Positions 47,898 through 59,929 of a stretch of 64,000 nucleotides of DNA are shown piece by piece. The translations under genes and the position numbers were made by a program. Each line of letters starts with the position of its first letter. The first letter of the stretch is position 1. The notes below the pieces were generated by a model. That model did no database searches. It was given only the letters and a program-made list of their open reading frames with translations, and was not told the origin of the DNA. The DNA is from Rhodococcus sp. 14-2470-1b (lineage in GTDB: Bacteria; Actinomycetota; Actinomycetes; Mycobacteriales; Mycobacteriaceae): the NCBI RefSeq assembly GCF_002259415.1, contig NZ_NPFY01000001.1:62001-126000 (forward strand), read 5' to 3'.

Positions 47898-49697
47898 TCA
47901 GCCCGGCAGTACCGGAGTCGCCTTCACCCCGGCCAGGCCGGCGACTTCACGCCAGTACCGATCCCCCGCCGGATCGTTGTTGTTCAACTGGAACACCGCA
48001 CGCGAATCCGCGACGTACTCGGCCGTTGTCGACGCGTCGACCGACAACACCGGCGCGGTCAGGTTCCGACTCGGCAACGCGTCGAGCCGCGAGCCGTCCG
48101 TGGTCACCTGAACCACCGGAACGTCTGTCGCGATACGCACCACGACCACCGCGTCGCCGGTGCTCCAGTCCAACGCGAGCGCGTCGCTACCGAGCCCGTT
48201 GGCAACTGCTTTCGGCGACACGAGCGAGTACGTTCCGTTGGGTTGGCGCACGACTGTCGCGACGTACACCAGCCCGTCGACGATCATGGCCGCCCGGACG
48301 CCGTCGCGAGAGAGACGAAGATCGGTGATTCTCGATCCGAGAGCCGTCACCGCACCTGCGTCGACGGGAAGCACCGACACCTGCCCGTTGGCCGGATCCC
48401 TCGCTGCGCGAATGACATTGGTGCCATCGATGACCGCCCACGCCGCGTTGTTGTCCACTCCCCACGTCGGACGGGTGATCGATTGTCCCTCGGCCACCGG
48501 GAACGCTCCGCTGTCGTAGCCGCCGATCATCAACGCCGACGACGGTTCGGGTGCGGGACGGCCGGTGTCGGCGACACCTGCCACGAGAGTGCCGTCCGTC
48601 GACAGCGCTGCGCTGCGCAGATTCTCGACGGTGCCGAAGTAGCCCGGCACCGGCGTCGTGCCACTGTCGTCGACGGACACCAAGCGACCGGACACCAATG
48701 CGTGCAACCCGACGTCGTTCTCCGGCGAGGCCAGCGGGTCGAGGGTACCGACGTCCGCCGTCGTCCATCCGTCGGGTTTGGAGTTGTCGAGGGGTTGCCC
48801 GTCCGCGAGCAGCACGTACGGGCCCGCGATGTCCGCCGACGCCAACGTCCACACCACCTGGGCCGCGAGCAGTTCGCGGTTCTTGGCGTCGACGGCCTGC
48901 AGGCCACCGAAGTCGATCCGAACGCCGCCGCCGGATCCGATGGCCTCCTGTGAGGTCCGCCCGTCGGCCTTGGTGATCGGCCCTCGAATCCCGACGCCGT
49001 TACCCAGCTCGTTGGACACGGCGGGAGCCAGGCTCGGCTTCGGTCCGTCGATCAGCAATTGGACCAATTGATCGGCCATCTGATCGGCCGCGCCGCTCAC
49101 CCACCGCACGTCGGGTACGAGGGCCGCGCCGAGCGGGTCGACGAAGAACAGCGACTTGCGTTGATATGCACCGAAGAACTGCGAACGATCGATGACGACG
49201 CCGGGAGGTAGTTCGTCGATGCGCCACTCCCCGTCGACCTTGATCATCCTGATGTTCGAATCGACCGTGCCCGCGCCGGCTTGGTAGTCACCGCCGGGAG
49301 CGACGAGACCGACGGTGTTGGACCGAAGCGTGAACTGTGCCTCGGTGTCGGTGCGCATGCCGGTGAGAAGGTCGATCTTGTCGGCGACGACGGTCTTGGC
49401 GCTGTCGTCCCAACTGTTCGAGGCCGAGGCGGTCAGGAACTGCCGAGCTGCCTGATGCCGGTTCGCGGACGCCGCACTGGCGGTCACGAAATCACGCAGC
49501 AGCAGGTCCGGCTCGCGGCCCGATGCGGGTGGGGGCGGGGTTGTCGACGCCGCGCCCGCAGTGAGCGACCCGATCGCCTGCGGGCTGGAAGATTCGGGGA
49601 GGCTCGCGCATCCGCCCACTATCAGAACGAGACTCGTCAGGGCCGCGACCAGTGTGCCGACGCGCGAGAAGCGACTGTGTCGGTGTGCAGTCGTCAT
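47898..49697 (-). CDS. lpqB: Lipoprotein LpqB, MtrAB accessory
   Basis: A 599-residue lipoprotein. The signal peptide ends in the lipobox LIVGGC, with Cys30 the lipid-anchored residue. A GerMN-like domain (about 60-330) is followed by a C-terminal beta-propeller. LpqB binds the extracellular part of the kinase MtrB and tunes MtrA phosphorylation, affecting cell-wall turnover. The ATG at 49697 has GGAGG about eight bases upstream and overlaps the mtrB stop (ATGA). The open frame continues upstream through mtrB without homology. Confidence 0.93.
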   Translation of the reverse strand: MTTAHRHSRFSRVGTLVAALTSLVLIVGGCASLPESSSPQAIGSLTAGAASTTPPPPASGREPDLLLRDFVTASAASANRHQAARQFLTASASNSWDDSAKTVVADKIDLLTGMRTDTEAQFTLRSNTVGLVAPGGDYQAGAGTVDSNIRMIKVDGEWRIDELPPGVVIDRSQFFGAYQRKSLFFVDPLGAALVPDVRWVSGAADQMADQLVQLLIDGPKPSLAPAVSNELGNGVGIRGPITKADGRTSQEAIGSGGGVRIDFGGLQAVDAKNRELLAAQVVWTLASADIAGPYVLLADGQPLDNSKPDGWTTADVGTLDPLASPENDVGLHALVSGRLVSVDDSGTTPVPGYFGTVENLRSAALSTDGTLVAGVADTGRPAPEPSSALMIGGYDSGAFPVAEGQSITRPTWGVDNNAAWAVIDGTNVIRAARDPANGQVSVLPVDAGAVTALGSRITDLRLSRDGVRAAMIVDGLVYVATVVRQPNGTYSLVSPKAVANGLGSDALALDWSTGDAVVVVRIATDVPVVQVTTDGSRLDALPSRNLTAPVLSVDASTTAEYVADSRAVFQLNNNDPAGDRYWREVAGLAGVKATPVLPG

Positions 49698-51436
49698 GTG
49701 GACCGCCCTCCACCGGTGTCCGCGCCGATCGAACCGGCGGAATCGACCGGCGCGCCGGGTCCCTTCGATTCGTCCGCTCGATCCGTCGCGGACGGAAGGG
49801 GTTGCCCCTGCGTGTATCGGCGAGTGCTCGGCTTCAGTGGAAGCGGGCTCCCGATCACCTTGTGCCCCCGCACCAGAGGCAAGGTCAGCCGGAAACATGC
49901 ACCCTCGCCGACGGCTCCCCATGCTTCGAGTTTGCCGTCGTGCAGGCGTGCGTCTTCGACGCTGATAGCCAGGCCGAGGCCAGTGCCGCCAGATCTGCGG
50001 ACCCTCGACGGATCCGAGCGCCAGAAGCGGTTGAACACCAGCTTCTCTTCGCCAGGGCGCAGGCCGATGCCTTGATCTCTCACGACGAATGCTGCGGCGT
50101 CGTTGTTGGCCCTGAGCCGGATCAGAACCGGACGGCCTTCTCCGTGATCGAGAGCATTGGCCAACAGGTTGCGGAGGATGCGCTCGACGCGACGGGGATC
50201 GACCTCCGCGACGACAGCGTGATCTGGCATGTCGACGATCACTTCGGTCGCGCTTTCGCGTGCCAGATGCCTGACCGTGGAGACCGCAGCCCTGGCGCAC
50301 ATGCGCAGGTCGAGTTGCTCGGACGCCAATTCGGCGACGCCCGCGTCGTGGCGACTGATCTCGAGGAGATCACCGAGGAGGGTCTCGAATCGATCGAGCT
50401 CGTTCACCAGCAGTTCCGACGATCGCTTCAGCGCGGGGTCGAGCTCGGCGGAGCCGTCGTGAATCAGATCGGCAGCCATGCGGACGGTCGTCAGCGGTGT
50501 CCGTAGCTCGTGGCTGACGTCGGAGGTGAACCTGCGCTGCAGGCTTCCGAACTCCTCCAACTGAGTGATCTGTTTCGACAGACTCTCGGCCATCTCGTTG
50601 AACGACATCGCCAACCGCGCCATGTCGTCCTCGCCGCGCACCGGCATCCGTTCCTTCAGTCTGCCGTCGGCGAAGCGAACGGCGATGCGCGATGCCGAGC
50701 GAATCGGTAGCACGACCTGCCTCGCCACCAACATGGAGATCGCGGCGAGCAGCACCAGGAGAACCGCGGCACCGATGAGCAGCGTCCCCCGCATGAGCGA
50801 GAGGGTGCGCTCCTCGCTTCCGAGCGGAAACACCAGGTACAGCTCCAGATCCGCGATGTCCGACGCGGTCGGCGTGCCGAAGATGATGGCCGGACCGGTG
50901 TAATCGCCCTGCTCGGCGTCACTGACCGTGGCGTACTGCCAGCTGATCAGGCCTTCCTGGACGAAATTTCGAAGACTCTCCGGAATCTGCGACGACGGGC
51001 CGATGGACGAGCCCGTCCGGATGCCGTCTCCGTCGACGATGAGCACGGGATCGAACGTACCGGCGGATCCGGTGCTCTGCCCGGAGTCGACGCCGCCGCT
51101 CGTCAGTTGAGCGCGAGCGCGCTCCAGACGCGAGGAGAGCCCCGTCGTTTCCTCGGCCCCCGCCAACGCTCCCTCCACGGTCATGCGGGATCGTTCGAGT
51201 TCCTCCGTGGCAGCCGTGATTTTCGCTTCCAGGAGCCGGTCGGTGATCTGGCTCGTCAGCACCGCACCGAGAATGATGATGACGACAAGGGACAACGTAA
51301 GTGTGGAGACGACCACACGCAGTTGCAGCGACCGGCGCCACGCATGGCCGATCGATGTGGTGAGCGCTCTGAACCAGCGCAGAAGCGGCGTGAACGTTCC
51401 GTTGATTCGACGCCGCGAACGGTTGGACCAGATCAC
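49694..51436 (-). CDS. mtrB: Sensor histidine kinase MtrB
   Basis: A 580-residue membrane kinase. Two transmembrane helices (about 43-63 and 215-240) flank an extracellular sensor domain; a HAMP segment follows ([17 protein letters not shown]). The phospho-acceptor is His309 in [13 protein letters not shown]-binding boxes are [19 protein letters not shown] and GGTGLGLAI. It pairs with MtrA to control cell division and envelope genes. The C-terminal 45 residues are Pro/Ser-rich. The GTG overlaps the mtrA stop, and its own stop overlaps lpqB. Confidence 0.95.
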   Translation of the reverse strand: MIWSNRSRRRINGTFTPLLRWFRALTTSIGHAWRRSLQLRVVVSTLTLSLVVIIILGAVLTSQITDRLLEAKITAATEELERSRMTVEGALAGAEETTGLSSRLERARAQLTSGGVDSGQSTGSAGTFDPVLIVDGDGIRTGSSIGPSSQIPESLRNFVQEGLISWQYATVSDAEQGDYTGPAIIFGTPTASDIADLELYLVFPLGSEERTLSLMRGTLLIGAAVLLVLLAAISMLVARQVVLPIRSASRIAVRFADGRLKERMPVRGEDDMARLAMSFNEMAESLSKQITQLEEFGSLQRRFTSDVSHELRTPLTTVRMAADLIHDGSAELDPALKRSSELLVNELDRFETLLGDLLEISRHDAGVAELASEQLDLRMCARAAVSTVRHLARESATEVIVDMPDHAVVAEVDPRRVERILRNLLANALDHGEGRPVLIRLRANNDAAAFVVRDQGIGLRPGEEKLVFNRFWRSDPSRVRRSGGTGLGLAISVEDARLHDGKLEAWGAVGEGACFRLTLPLVRGHKVIGSPLPLKPSTRRYTQGQPLPSATDRADESKGPGAPVDSAGSIGADTGGGRST

Positions 51437-52110
51437 GGCGGTCCGGCTTTGTAGCCGACTCCCCTCACCGTCAACACCACCTCAGGATTCTCCGGATCCT
51501 TCTCGACCTTGGCACGCAACCGCTGCACATGCACGTTCACCAGGCGGGTGTCGGCGGCGTGGCGGTACCCCCACACCTGCTCGAGCAGCACCTCGCGAGT
51601 GAACACCTGACGTGGCTTTCGTGCGAGGGCCACCAACAGGTCGAACTCGAGCGGCGTCAGGGACACCAACTCGTCCCCTCGACTGACCTTGTGCGCCGGG
51701 ACGTCGATGACGATGTCCGCGATGGAGAGCAACTCGGCCGGCTCGTCTTCGGTGCGACGCAGACGCGCTCGCACCCGAGCGACCAGTTCTTTCGGCTTGA
51801 ACGGCTTCATGATGTAGTCGTCCGCACCGGACTCGAGTCCCAGCACGACGTCGACGGTGTCCGTCTTCGCGGTGAGCATCACGATGGGAACCCCGGAATC
51901 GGCCCGAAGAACACGGCACACGTCGATGCCGTTCATGCCGGGCAGCATCAGGTCGAGCAGCACGAGATCCGGACGGTTCTCTCGCACCGCGGACAACGCC
52001 TGTGTGCCGTCGCCGACCACGAACGGTTCGAAACCCTCGCCGCGAAGGACGATGGTCAGCATTTCGGCGAGTGCCGAATCGTCGTCGACTACAAGAATCC
52101 GAGGCTTCAT
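51433..52110 (-). CDS. mtrA: Response regulator MtrA
   Basis: A 225-residue OmpR-family regulator. Asp53 in [11 protein letters not shown] is the phosphorylation site, with the acidic pocket at VVDDDS near residue 8 and Lys in MKPFKP. The C-terminal winged helix has [16 protein letters not shown] and [18 protein letters not shown]. MtrA regulates cell-wall hydrolases and replication-linked genes in actinobacteria and is essential in mycobacteria. The gap to tmk is four bases, so it is expressed from the ahcY-tmk side. Confidence 0.96.
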   Translation of the reverse strand: MKPRILVVDDDSALAEMLTIVLRGEGFEPFVVGDGTQALSAVRENRPDLVLLDLMLPGMNGIDVCRVLRADSGVPIVMLTAKTDTVDVVLGLESGADDYIMKPFKPKELVARVRARLRRTEDEPAELLSIADIVIDVPAHKVSRGDELVSLTPLEFDLLVALARKPRQVFTREVLLEQVWGYRHAADTRLVNVHVQRLRAKVEKDPENPEVVLTVRGVGYKAGPP

Positions 52111-52114
52111 GGAC

Positions 52115-52780
52115 CTATGTTGTCACTTTCCCGGCGTCAGTTGGCTGATTGAACACGTCGGCGGCGAGTCGATCGGGATCGACGTCGGCGCCGACGACCT
52201 GCCACGGCGACATCCAGTTCGACGCCGCCAGTTCGCCGTACACCGCAGCGGTTCGCGATTGCAGCGATCCGTCGCGCTCGTAGGCATCCCGTGTACGCGA
52301 GGCGTCCGCGGTCTCGCGTGACTCCGCGCGCGAGGCGGCCAGTTCCACCGACACGTCGAGGAAGATCTGAGTGTCCGGGATCGGTACCTGGAATCGATCG
52401 AATTCGAGGGCGCGGATCCATTCGACCGCCTCGCCGTCCGCGGACTGGTCGAGCCTCGCGGCGGTGTATGCCGCGTTGGACGCGACGTAACGATCCAACA
52501 GCACTATGTCGTTGTGAGAGAGCGCGTTTCGTAGCTCCCCCGCGGCCGATCTGCGGTCGAGCGCGAACAGCAACGCCATTGCGTGGACGCTCTGCGCGGT
52601 GTCGCCGTGTTCACCTCGTAACGCTTCCGCGGCGAGATCGGCGTGCACCGAGGCGTCGTACCTCGGAAAGCCGATGCGAACCACGTCGAGATGTTCACGT
52701 TCCCACGCCGAGACGAGTCGACGGGCGAGCGTGTTCTTACCCGCGCCGTCGACTCCCTCGATGACGATCAGTCGGCCCAC
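52115..52780 (-). CDS. tmk: Thymidylate kinase
   Basis: A 221-residue dTMP kinase that makes dTDP. The P-loop is EGVDGAGKNT (about 8-17), the DRY motif appears as LLDRYVASNAAYTAARL, and the lid region has ASRTRDAYERDG. The GTG at 52780 lies nine bases after the ahcY stop, with AGG as a weak ribosome site. The frame is open further upstream within ahcY but shows no homology. Order ahcY-tmk-mtrA is the mycobacterial one. Confidence 0.93.
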   Translation of the reverse strand: MGRLIVIEGVDGAGKNTLARRLVSAWEREHLDVVRIGFPRYDASVHADLAAEALRGEHGDTAQSVHAMALLFALDRRSAAGELRNALSHNDIVLLDRYVASNAAYTAARLDQSADGEAVEWIRALEFDRFQVPIPDTQIFLDVSVELAASRAESRETADASRTRDAYERDGSLQSRTAAVYGELAASNWMSPWQVVGADVDPDRLAADVFNQPTDAGKVTT

Positions 52781-52788
52781 AGCAGGAC

Positions 52789-54291
<1,503 letters not shown>

Positions 54292-54384
54292 CGTGCCTCT
54301 CCTGTTGTGCGTTGCGTTTCCGCACCAGGCTATCGGGTCGACTCGCGGTGGGTTCGGCCCAGGTGTCGCCGCCGTCGTTCGGAA

Positions 54385-55728
54385 TCAGGCGGCCGTACGA
54401 GATGTCCGGTTCTGCGATTCGGGCCCCGCGAGTGGTGCGTCTCGTCGAGCGTGCCGAGCGAGAACTTTGCTTCGACGTCGGGGCAGGATGTTGGCGCGGG
54501 TGATGTCACCGTCGTAGTGAGCGAGCACCCGGCGATCCATCACTCGACGCCACAGCGGAGGCACGGCGGCGACCAGCACCATGGATGCGTAGCCGGCCGG
54601 CAGCTGTGGGGCCTCGTCGCAGCTACGTAGCGTCTGGTACCGCTTGCCCGGATTGGCGTGATGATCGCTGTGCCGCTGGAGGTGGTACAGAAAAATGTTG
54701 GTGCACAAGCGATCGCTGTTCCAGCTGTGCCGCGGCGAGCACCGCTCGTAGCGGCCCCGTTCGTTCTTCTCCCGCAGCAGACCGTAGTGCTCCACGTAGT
54801 TGACAGTCTCCAGCAGCAGGAAACCGACGACTGCCTGCAGCAGAAGGTACGGCAGGATCGACAGCCCGAACACGAGCACGAGCGTGCCGAACAAAGCGAC
54901 GCTCATCGCCCACGTGTGCAGCAGAGCGTTTCGCGGACTCCATCGGCGGATCCCACGCCGATGCAGACGCTGGTTCTCGAGCCGCCACGCGGACCGGAGT
55001 CCCCCGATAACGCTTCGAGGCAGAAACACGTACAAGTTCTCGCCGAGCCGAGCACTTGCCGGGTCCTCGGGGGTGGCGACGCGGACGTGATGACCGCGAT
55101 TGTGCTCGACGAAGAAGTGACCGTAGAGGGTCTGCATCAGCGCGACCTTCGCGAGCCACCGCTCGTGCTCCTCGATCCGGTGACCGAGCTCGTGAGCCGC
55201 GTTGATTCCGGTACCCGCTACCAGTCCCACCGTCACAGCGAGACCGATCTTGTCGATGACGGCGAGTGAACCGAACGCCCACATCCAGCACGCGATCAGC
55301 AACGTCACGAACTGAACGGGCAGGAAGAGGTATGTGCACCACCGGTAGAACCGGTCCTCCTGCATATGCTCCACGTCACTGTCGGACGGGTTGTCCCCGT
55401 CCTCGCCCGCCAGCATGTCGATGACAGGGATGACGACGAAGAACACCATCACACCGCTCCACCAGAAGATGGGCATTCCGGTCCAGAGGACCAGCTGCGA
55501 CGGCAGCAGCGCCGACGCCGGCGCCAGCAGGCCGAGAAGCCACAACGCGCGCTTCCCGGTCCGCCGCTGGCGAGTGACGTCTGTATTTTCTACCGGCTCG
55601 ACATTTTCTACTGGCTCGACGGTTCCTACTGGCTCGACGGTTCCTACTGGCTCGACGGTCGCGTCCCCCGACACGCCACCCCCGGATGACTCGTCCACGG
55701 CTGTGGCCGAGTGACCGGCGCGTTCCAT
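54385..55728 (-). CDS. alkB: Alkane 1-monooxygenase AlkB
   Basis: A 447-residue integral-membrane di-iron hydroxylase that oxidises n-alkanes at the terminal carbon. The histidine boxes are HELGHRIEEH, EHNRGHHVRVATPEDPA and LQRHSDHHANPGKRYQ, with NYVEHYGL between the second and third. About six membrane segments are present. There is no fused rubredoxin domain, and no rubredoxin, rubredoxin reductase or TetR gene follows, unlike alkB-rubA-rubB-Rv3249c of M. tuberculosis. The N-terminus carries an in-frame 18-bp tandem repeat. The start at 55728 lies 89 bp after the permease gene. Confidence 0.94.
   Translation of the reverse strand: MERAGHSATAVDESSGGGVSGDATVEPVGTVEPVGTVEPVENVEPVENTDVTRQRRTGKRALWLLGLLAPASALLPSQLVLWTGMPIFWWSGVMVFFVVIPVIDMLAGEDGDNPSDSDVEHMQEDRFYRWCTYLFLPVQFVTLLIACWMWAFGSLAVIDKIGLAVTVGLVAGTGINAAHELGHRIEEHERWLAKVALMQTLYGHFFVEHNRGHHVRVATPEDPASARLGENLYVFLPRSVIGGLRSAWRLENQRLHRRGIRRWSPRNALLHTWAMSVALFGTLVLVFGLSILPYLLLQAVVGFLLLETVNYVEHYGLLREKNERGRYERCSPRHSWNSDRLCTNIFLYHLQRHSDHHANPGKRYQTLRSCDEAPQLPAGYASMVLVAAVPPLWRRVMDRRVLAHYDGDITRANILPRRRSKVLARHARRDAPLAGPESQNRTSRTAA
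55585..55656 (-). repeat. 18-bp tandem repeat within alkB
   Basis: Four units at 55585, 55603, 55621 and 55639, the last two identical. On the minus strand they encode VEPVGT, VEPVGT, VEPVEN and VEPVEN near residue 25-48. The period preserves reading frame. Confidence 0.88.
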
Positions 55729-55817
55729 TTCGATCCCCCTTGAAAGAAAACTTCGGGTCTGTTCGGCTAGCGTATAACAGGCAGAAGTTCCGATACAGGG
55801 GTTGGTCGAACAACTTC

Positions 55818-57323
55818 TTACTTGGACGAACGAGCCTGCTCACGCGCGCGCAGAGTCTTCTCCACGTTGCGCTTGCTGTAGACGAAGTAGATCACCACGC
55901 CGATGACCATCCAGCCGATGAATCGAAGCCATGTCTCGACCGAGAGGTTGACCATCAACCACAGGCAGGCAACCACGGCCAGGATGGGGACTATCGGCAT
56001 GAGGGGGACCTTGAACCCACGCGGCAAGTCCGGTCTGGTGCGTCGCAACACCACGACGCCGATGGACACCAGTACGAATGCGAAGAGGGTGCCGATGTTG
56101 ACCATCTCTTCGAGGACGCCGATCGGGAAGAACGCGGCGAGAACCGCGACCACCACACCGACGAGGATTGTGATGCGAACCGGAGTGCCGCGCTTGCCGG
56201 TATGCGCCAGCGAGGTCGGCACCAGCCCGTCGCGCGACATCGCGAACAGCACGCGGGTCTGACCGAGCATCAGCACCATCACCACGGTTGTCAGACCGGC
56301 AAGAGCACCGAACGAGATGATGTTCTTGGCCCACGTCAGACCGTTCAGGTCGAAGGCTGTCGCCAGAGTCGAACTGTCACCTGCCAGTTCGGTGTACTTG
56401 ACCATCCCGGTCAGGACGAGCGTCACGGCGACATACAGCACGGTGACGATGGCCAGTGATCCGAGGATGCCACGCGGCAATGCCTTCTGCGGTTCCTTCG
56501 TTTCCTCGGCAGTCGTCGCGACGACGTCGAACCCGATGAACGCGAAGAACACAAGGCTCGCGGCGGCCAGAAGCCCGTACCAGCCGAAGGTGCTGCCACC
56601 GGCTCCGGTGACGAACGAGAACAGGGACTGATGGATTCCCTCGCCGGTCGATCCTTGCTCGGCGGGCGGAATGTAGGGCGAGTAGTTCTCGGCCTTGATG
56701 TAGAAGGCTCCGACGACCACGACCAGCAGTACCACTGCGACCTTGATCGCGGTGATCACCAACGACACCCGTGAGGAGAGTTTGGTTCCGCTCGCCAGCA
56801 GGACGGTGATGACGACAACGATCAGGAACGCGCCCCAGTCCACGTCCAACGGGCCGATGGTCACGATCGGCGACGAGGAACCGAGCACCTCCCCCAGATA
56901 CAACGACCAGCCTTTGGCCACGACGGACGAGGCGAGCGCGAACTCGAGTATCAGGTCCCATCCGATGATCCAGGCGATGAACTCACCGAACGTGGCGTAG
57001 GAGAACGTGTACGCGCTGCCGGCCACCGGCACCGTCGATGCGAACTCGGCGTAGCACAGCGCCGCGAGACCACAGGCGACCGCAGCGAGCACGAAGGCCA
57101 GCGACACGGACGGCCCGGCGACGTTGCCAGCGGTACGCGCAGTCAACGTGAAGATTCCGGCACCGATGACGACGGCGACGCCGAAGACGGTCAGGTCCCA
57201 CGAGTTCAGATCCTTGCGGAGCTTGGTATCCGGTTCGTCCGTGTCGCGGATGGAATCCTCGACCGACTTCGTTCGGAATATTCCAGTCCTGCGAGCCGGT
57301 CCGCTCGAACGCTCTTGTTCCAT
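55818..57323 (-). CDS. APC-family amino acid permease (Rv3253c-like)
   Basis: A 501-residue cationic-amino-acid-transporter-like permease with about twelve membrane segments. The first helix carries VVIGAGIFTLTARTAGN, the substrate-binding GxG region, and the sixth carries FFAFIGFDVVATTAEE, typical of the CAT group. Substrate is probably a basic or neutral amino acid. The ATG at 57323 follows GGAAGCAGAGAAG; a GTG 14 codons upstream is possible. It lies between manA and alkB, as in M. tuberculosis, with no obvious functional link. Confidence 0.88.
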   Translation of the reverse strand: MEQERSSGPARRTGIFRTKSVEDSIRDTDEPDTKLRKDLNSWDLTVFGVAVVIGAGIFTLTARTAGNVAGPSVSLAFVLAAVACGLAALCYAEFASTVPVAGSAYTFSYATFGEFIAWIIGWDLILEFALASSVVAKGWSLYLGEVLGSSSPIVTIGPLDVDWGAFLIVVVITVLLASGTKLSSRVSLVITAIKVAVVLLVVVVGAFYIKAENYSPYIPPAEQGSTGEGIHQSLFSFVTGAGGSTFGWYGLLAAASLVFFAFIGFDVVATTAEETKEPQKALPRGILGSLAIVTVLYVAVTLVLTGMVKYTELAGDSSTLATAFDLNGLTWAKNIISFGALAGLTTVVMVLMLGQTRVLFAMSRDGLVPTSLAHTGKRGTPVRITILVGVVVAVLAAFFPIGVLEEMVNIGTLFAFVLVSIGVVVLRRTRPDLPRGFKVPLMPIVPILAVVACLWLMVNLSVETWLRFIGWMVIGVVIYFVYSKRNVEKTLRAREQARSSK

Positions 57324-57434
57324 CTTCTCTGCTTCCACCTGTCGATACCGTCTGGTGTGTGTCACTCGAACACCTTCGGTAACACCCTAAGGCGTCGGCA
57401 CGCCGGCTCGATGCAACTCGAGCGAACGCGTGCC

Positions 57435-58670
57435 TCAGACGCGGAAGTTGCCCACCGTTCCGCGGAACACTTCGGCGTCGCCCCACCGGGCGGTCACGGT
57501 CGGGGCTGCCTCCGACGCCGAGACCCATACTGCCGAGCCGCGTTCGACGATCTGCTCGCTCTCACCGTCCTGCACGGCCACCCGGCCCTCGGTGCACAGC
57601 ACGATCTGCGGGCCGACACTGGCGAGAGTGGCCGACGCGCCGTCCGTGAGCGCCGTCCGGGACAGCGCGAACTCCGGTGCAGGCGTGTCGTAGACGATCG
57701 TCGAGGAATCGCCGGATACCTCGGGATCGAGGATGTTCACCTCGGCGGGCTCGAAATCGAGCACTCTCAGCAACTCCGGTACGTCGACGTGCTTCGGCGT
57801 CAGTCCTCCGCGAAGAACGTTGTCGGAGTTGGCCATGATCTCCACGCCGGTACCGGACAGGTACGCGTGCAGGTTGCCGGCATCCAGGTAGAGCCCTTGC
57901 CCGGGTGACAACGTCACCCGGTTGAGGAGAAGCGCGGCCAGAACGCCTGCATCGCCTGGGTAGGACTCCCCCAGTTCCAACAATGTCCGTGCCTCGTCGA
58001 CGAATTTGCCGTCATCGGCGTGCGCACCCGTCGACAAGTAGCGGATGCATCCCTCGGCCACCAACGGGAGGAGAGCATCGAGTGCAGGACCCGGCAACGT
58101 GATCCATGACGTGAACACCGTGCGCAGTCCGGCTTGGTCAGGTTGGTCGGCGAGCAGCGACCGGTACCCGGAGAGCGCATCCACACCGAGCGCATCGATG
58201 AATTCGACGGTGCGCCTCGGGGACCGAAAGCCTGCCAGCGCATGGAATTCGGTGAGCGCGACGATCAGTTCCGGCTTGTGTGACGCGTCTCGATAATTGC
58301 GGACCGGCGAGTCGATCGGAACTCGACGTGCCTCCTCGCGCGCAAAGCCCTCCTTCGCTTGAACGGAACTCGGGTGCGCTTGGAGGGACAGGGGTTCGTC
58401 GGCGGCGAGCAGCTTGAGCAGGAACGGCAACCGGCCCCCGTACTCGTGCGAGGTGGTGGCTCCGAGCTCACGATCGGGATCATCGTCGATTACCTCGAGC
58501 AGCGATCGAGTGGAATCCCCTGGCCCGATCCGAGCAGGGTCGGCGGGATGGGCGCCCAGCCAGATCTCTGCCTCTGGATGTTCCGACGGCACTTGCCGTC
58601 CTTGCAACTGCGCAAGCGAGGTTCTCGATCCCCACGCGTACGACCGAACCGCACCGTGCAGTGGTTGCAC
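57435..58670 (-). CDS. manA: Mannose-6-phosphate isomerase
   Basis: A 411-residue zinc enzyme that interconverts fructose-6-phosphate and mannose-6-phosphate, feeding GDP-mannose for mannolipids and glycans. Zinc and active-site motifs: SLQAHPSSVQAKEGF, HKPELIVALTEFHALAGF, and NLHAYLSGTGVEIMANSDN, shortened here to its core LSGTGVEIMA. The GTG start shares a base with the stop of the tobH gene (TAGTG), so translation is coupled. It closes the manB-tobH-manA series. Confidence 0.94.
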   Translation of the reverse strand: MQPLHGAVRSYAWGSRTSLAQLQGRQVPSEHPEAEIWLGAHPADPARIGPGDSTRSLLEVIDDDPDRELGATTSHEYGGRLPFLLKLLAADEPLSLQAHPSSVQAKEGFAREEARRVPIDSPVRNYRDASHKPELIVALTEFHALAGFRSPRRTVEFIDALGVDALSGYRSLLADQPDQAGLRTVFTSWITLPGPALDALLPLVAEGCIRYLSTGAHADDGKFVDEARTLLELGESYPGDAGVLAALLLNRVTLSPGQGLYLDAGNLHAYLSGTGVEIMANSDNVLRGGLTPKHVDVPELLRVLDFEPAEVNILDPEVSGDSSTIVYDTPAPEFALSRTALTDGASATLASVGPQIVLCTEGRVAVQDGESEQIVERGSAVWVSASEAAPTVTARWGDAEVFRGTVGNFRV

Positions 58671-59818
58671 TAGTCACCGCCCATCAGATGTAAGTACGCG
58701 GCAGCCATCTCCAGCCGCGTGGCCAACAGTGTCATCGATTCGAATTCCCCGACCATCTCGGACAGGAGTGGATCCCGCGCACTGCTCCGGTCGGAGACGG
58801 GGCCGACGGCAGGAACCGGCTCTGACGCGGCATCGTCGCCGCCCGCGACGAGAATCTCCACGTCGTCGAGAGCCGCAGTACGACGGTCGGCATCCAGTGC
58901 GCCGGTCGGCGCGGCGGCGACGAACACCCGGACGCCGGGTTGCGGTCTCGGACCGTCGAGTTGGTCGTCGTGGAAGAACGGGTCGTAGTCGGCCGGCATC
59001 TCGGACGAGGCACCGGCAGCCTGCACTCCGGCTGCCACCACGTCCGGTAGATCGCCGGACGCCGCCACTACTCCCGCGACGCGGAACAGCACTTCGCCGC
59101 CGTGCCGTGCCGTCTCCACCGCGAGTGCGCTCACTCCGGTGAACACCGCTCGGCGCCCTGAGATGCGTGACGCGATGGACTTGGCCGGATTGTGAAAGAT
59201 CTCGTGCCGAGGATGATTTCGCGACGCTTCCTCGTCCAGCGCGTCGGCGAGGCGAGCGAGATCGGGGAGCAACGCTCGGTAGGCGCCGGACGACAATGCA
59301 CCCAGAACGCACACCGCAGCAGCGACGTAGCGCATCAGTGCGTTCGGTTCACGCACCGACACCCGCGGCGCCAGGAACAGCGCGCGTCCGGCCGCCGCCG
59401 AACGGAGCGGCCCCTCGTCCGGAGTGACGAGTACGGTTTCGGCGCCGCGTCGCACGGCAGCAGCAGTGGCCTCCGACAACCGGGGATCCCCTGCGTCGTC
59501 TCCACAGATCACCACGACATCGAGGGGGCCGACCCACGGCGGTGTGCCGTCCGATACGACCAACGGGACGCCGATCCGGGCTCCCACGGCAGCGACGACC
59601 ATCGCGGTGGCGCGCCGGGCGCGACCGCCACCGGCAACGAATACCACGCTGCGGGGACGGAGGTCCGACAATCGGTCACCGACGACGTCCTCGTAGGAGG
59701 ACATCGTCGCACGGGCCTGTGCCCCGGCCAGCGCCGCGCTGCGCAACCAGCCTTCGACATCGGCCTTGGCGAGAGCGTCCGAATCGTCCAGATCCAGTGC
59801 AGGCGTCAGAGTAGTCAT
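58670..59818 (-). CDS. TobH/SIS-domain protein (Rv3256c-like)
   Basis: A 382-residue protein related to bifunctional phosphoglucose/phosphomannose isomerases but without clear catalytic residues. The N-terminal SIS-like fold has SVVFVAGGGRARRATAMVV and VVVICGDDAGDPRLSEAT. Helices of a PGI/PMI C-terminal domain follow, with HPRHEIFHNPAKSIASRI. The C-terminus is LLATRLEMAAAYLHLMGGD. Location between phosphomannomutase and mannose isomerase genes suggests sugar-phosphate metabolism. The ATG at 59818 gives the family length. Confidence 0.8.
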   Translation of the reverse strand: MTTLTPALDLDDSDALAKADVEGWLRSAALAGAQARATMSSYEDVVGDRLSDLRPRSVVFVAGGGRARRATAMVVAAVGARIGVPLVVSDGTPPWVGPLDVVVICGDDAGDPRLSEATAAAVRRGAETVLVTPDEGPLRSAAAGRALFLAPRVSVREPNALMRYVAAAVCVLGALSSGAYRALLPDLARLADALDEEASRNHPRHEIFHNPAKSIASRISGRRAVFTGVSALAVETARHGGEVLFRVAGVVAASGDLPDVVAAGVQAAGASSEMPADYDPFFHDDQLDGPRPQPGVRVFVAAAPTGALDADRRTAALDDVEILVAGGDDAASEPVPAVGPVSDRSSARDPLLSEMVGEFESMTLLATRLEMAAAYLHLMGGD

Positions 59819-59929
59819 CGCAGTGCCACCGTCCTTCCCGATTCGACTCGCCGTTTCTGCCACCGATGGTGCCCGCATACCCACCGCCGCGTCCATTAAT
59901 ACAGTTCGGACGGAGTAGTGCGCCGCCGA

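Noticed and set aside
49281..50075. Open frames on the + strand opposite lpqB and mtrB
   Set aside because: Both genes on the minus strand have lipobox and kinase motifs respectively; the + frames have none.
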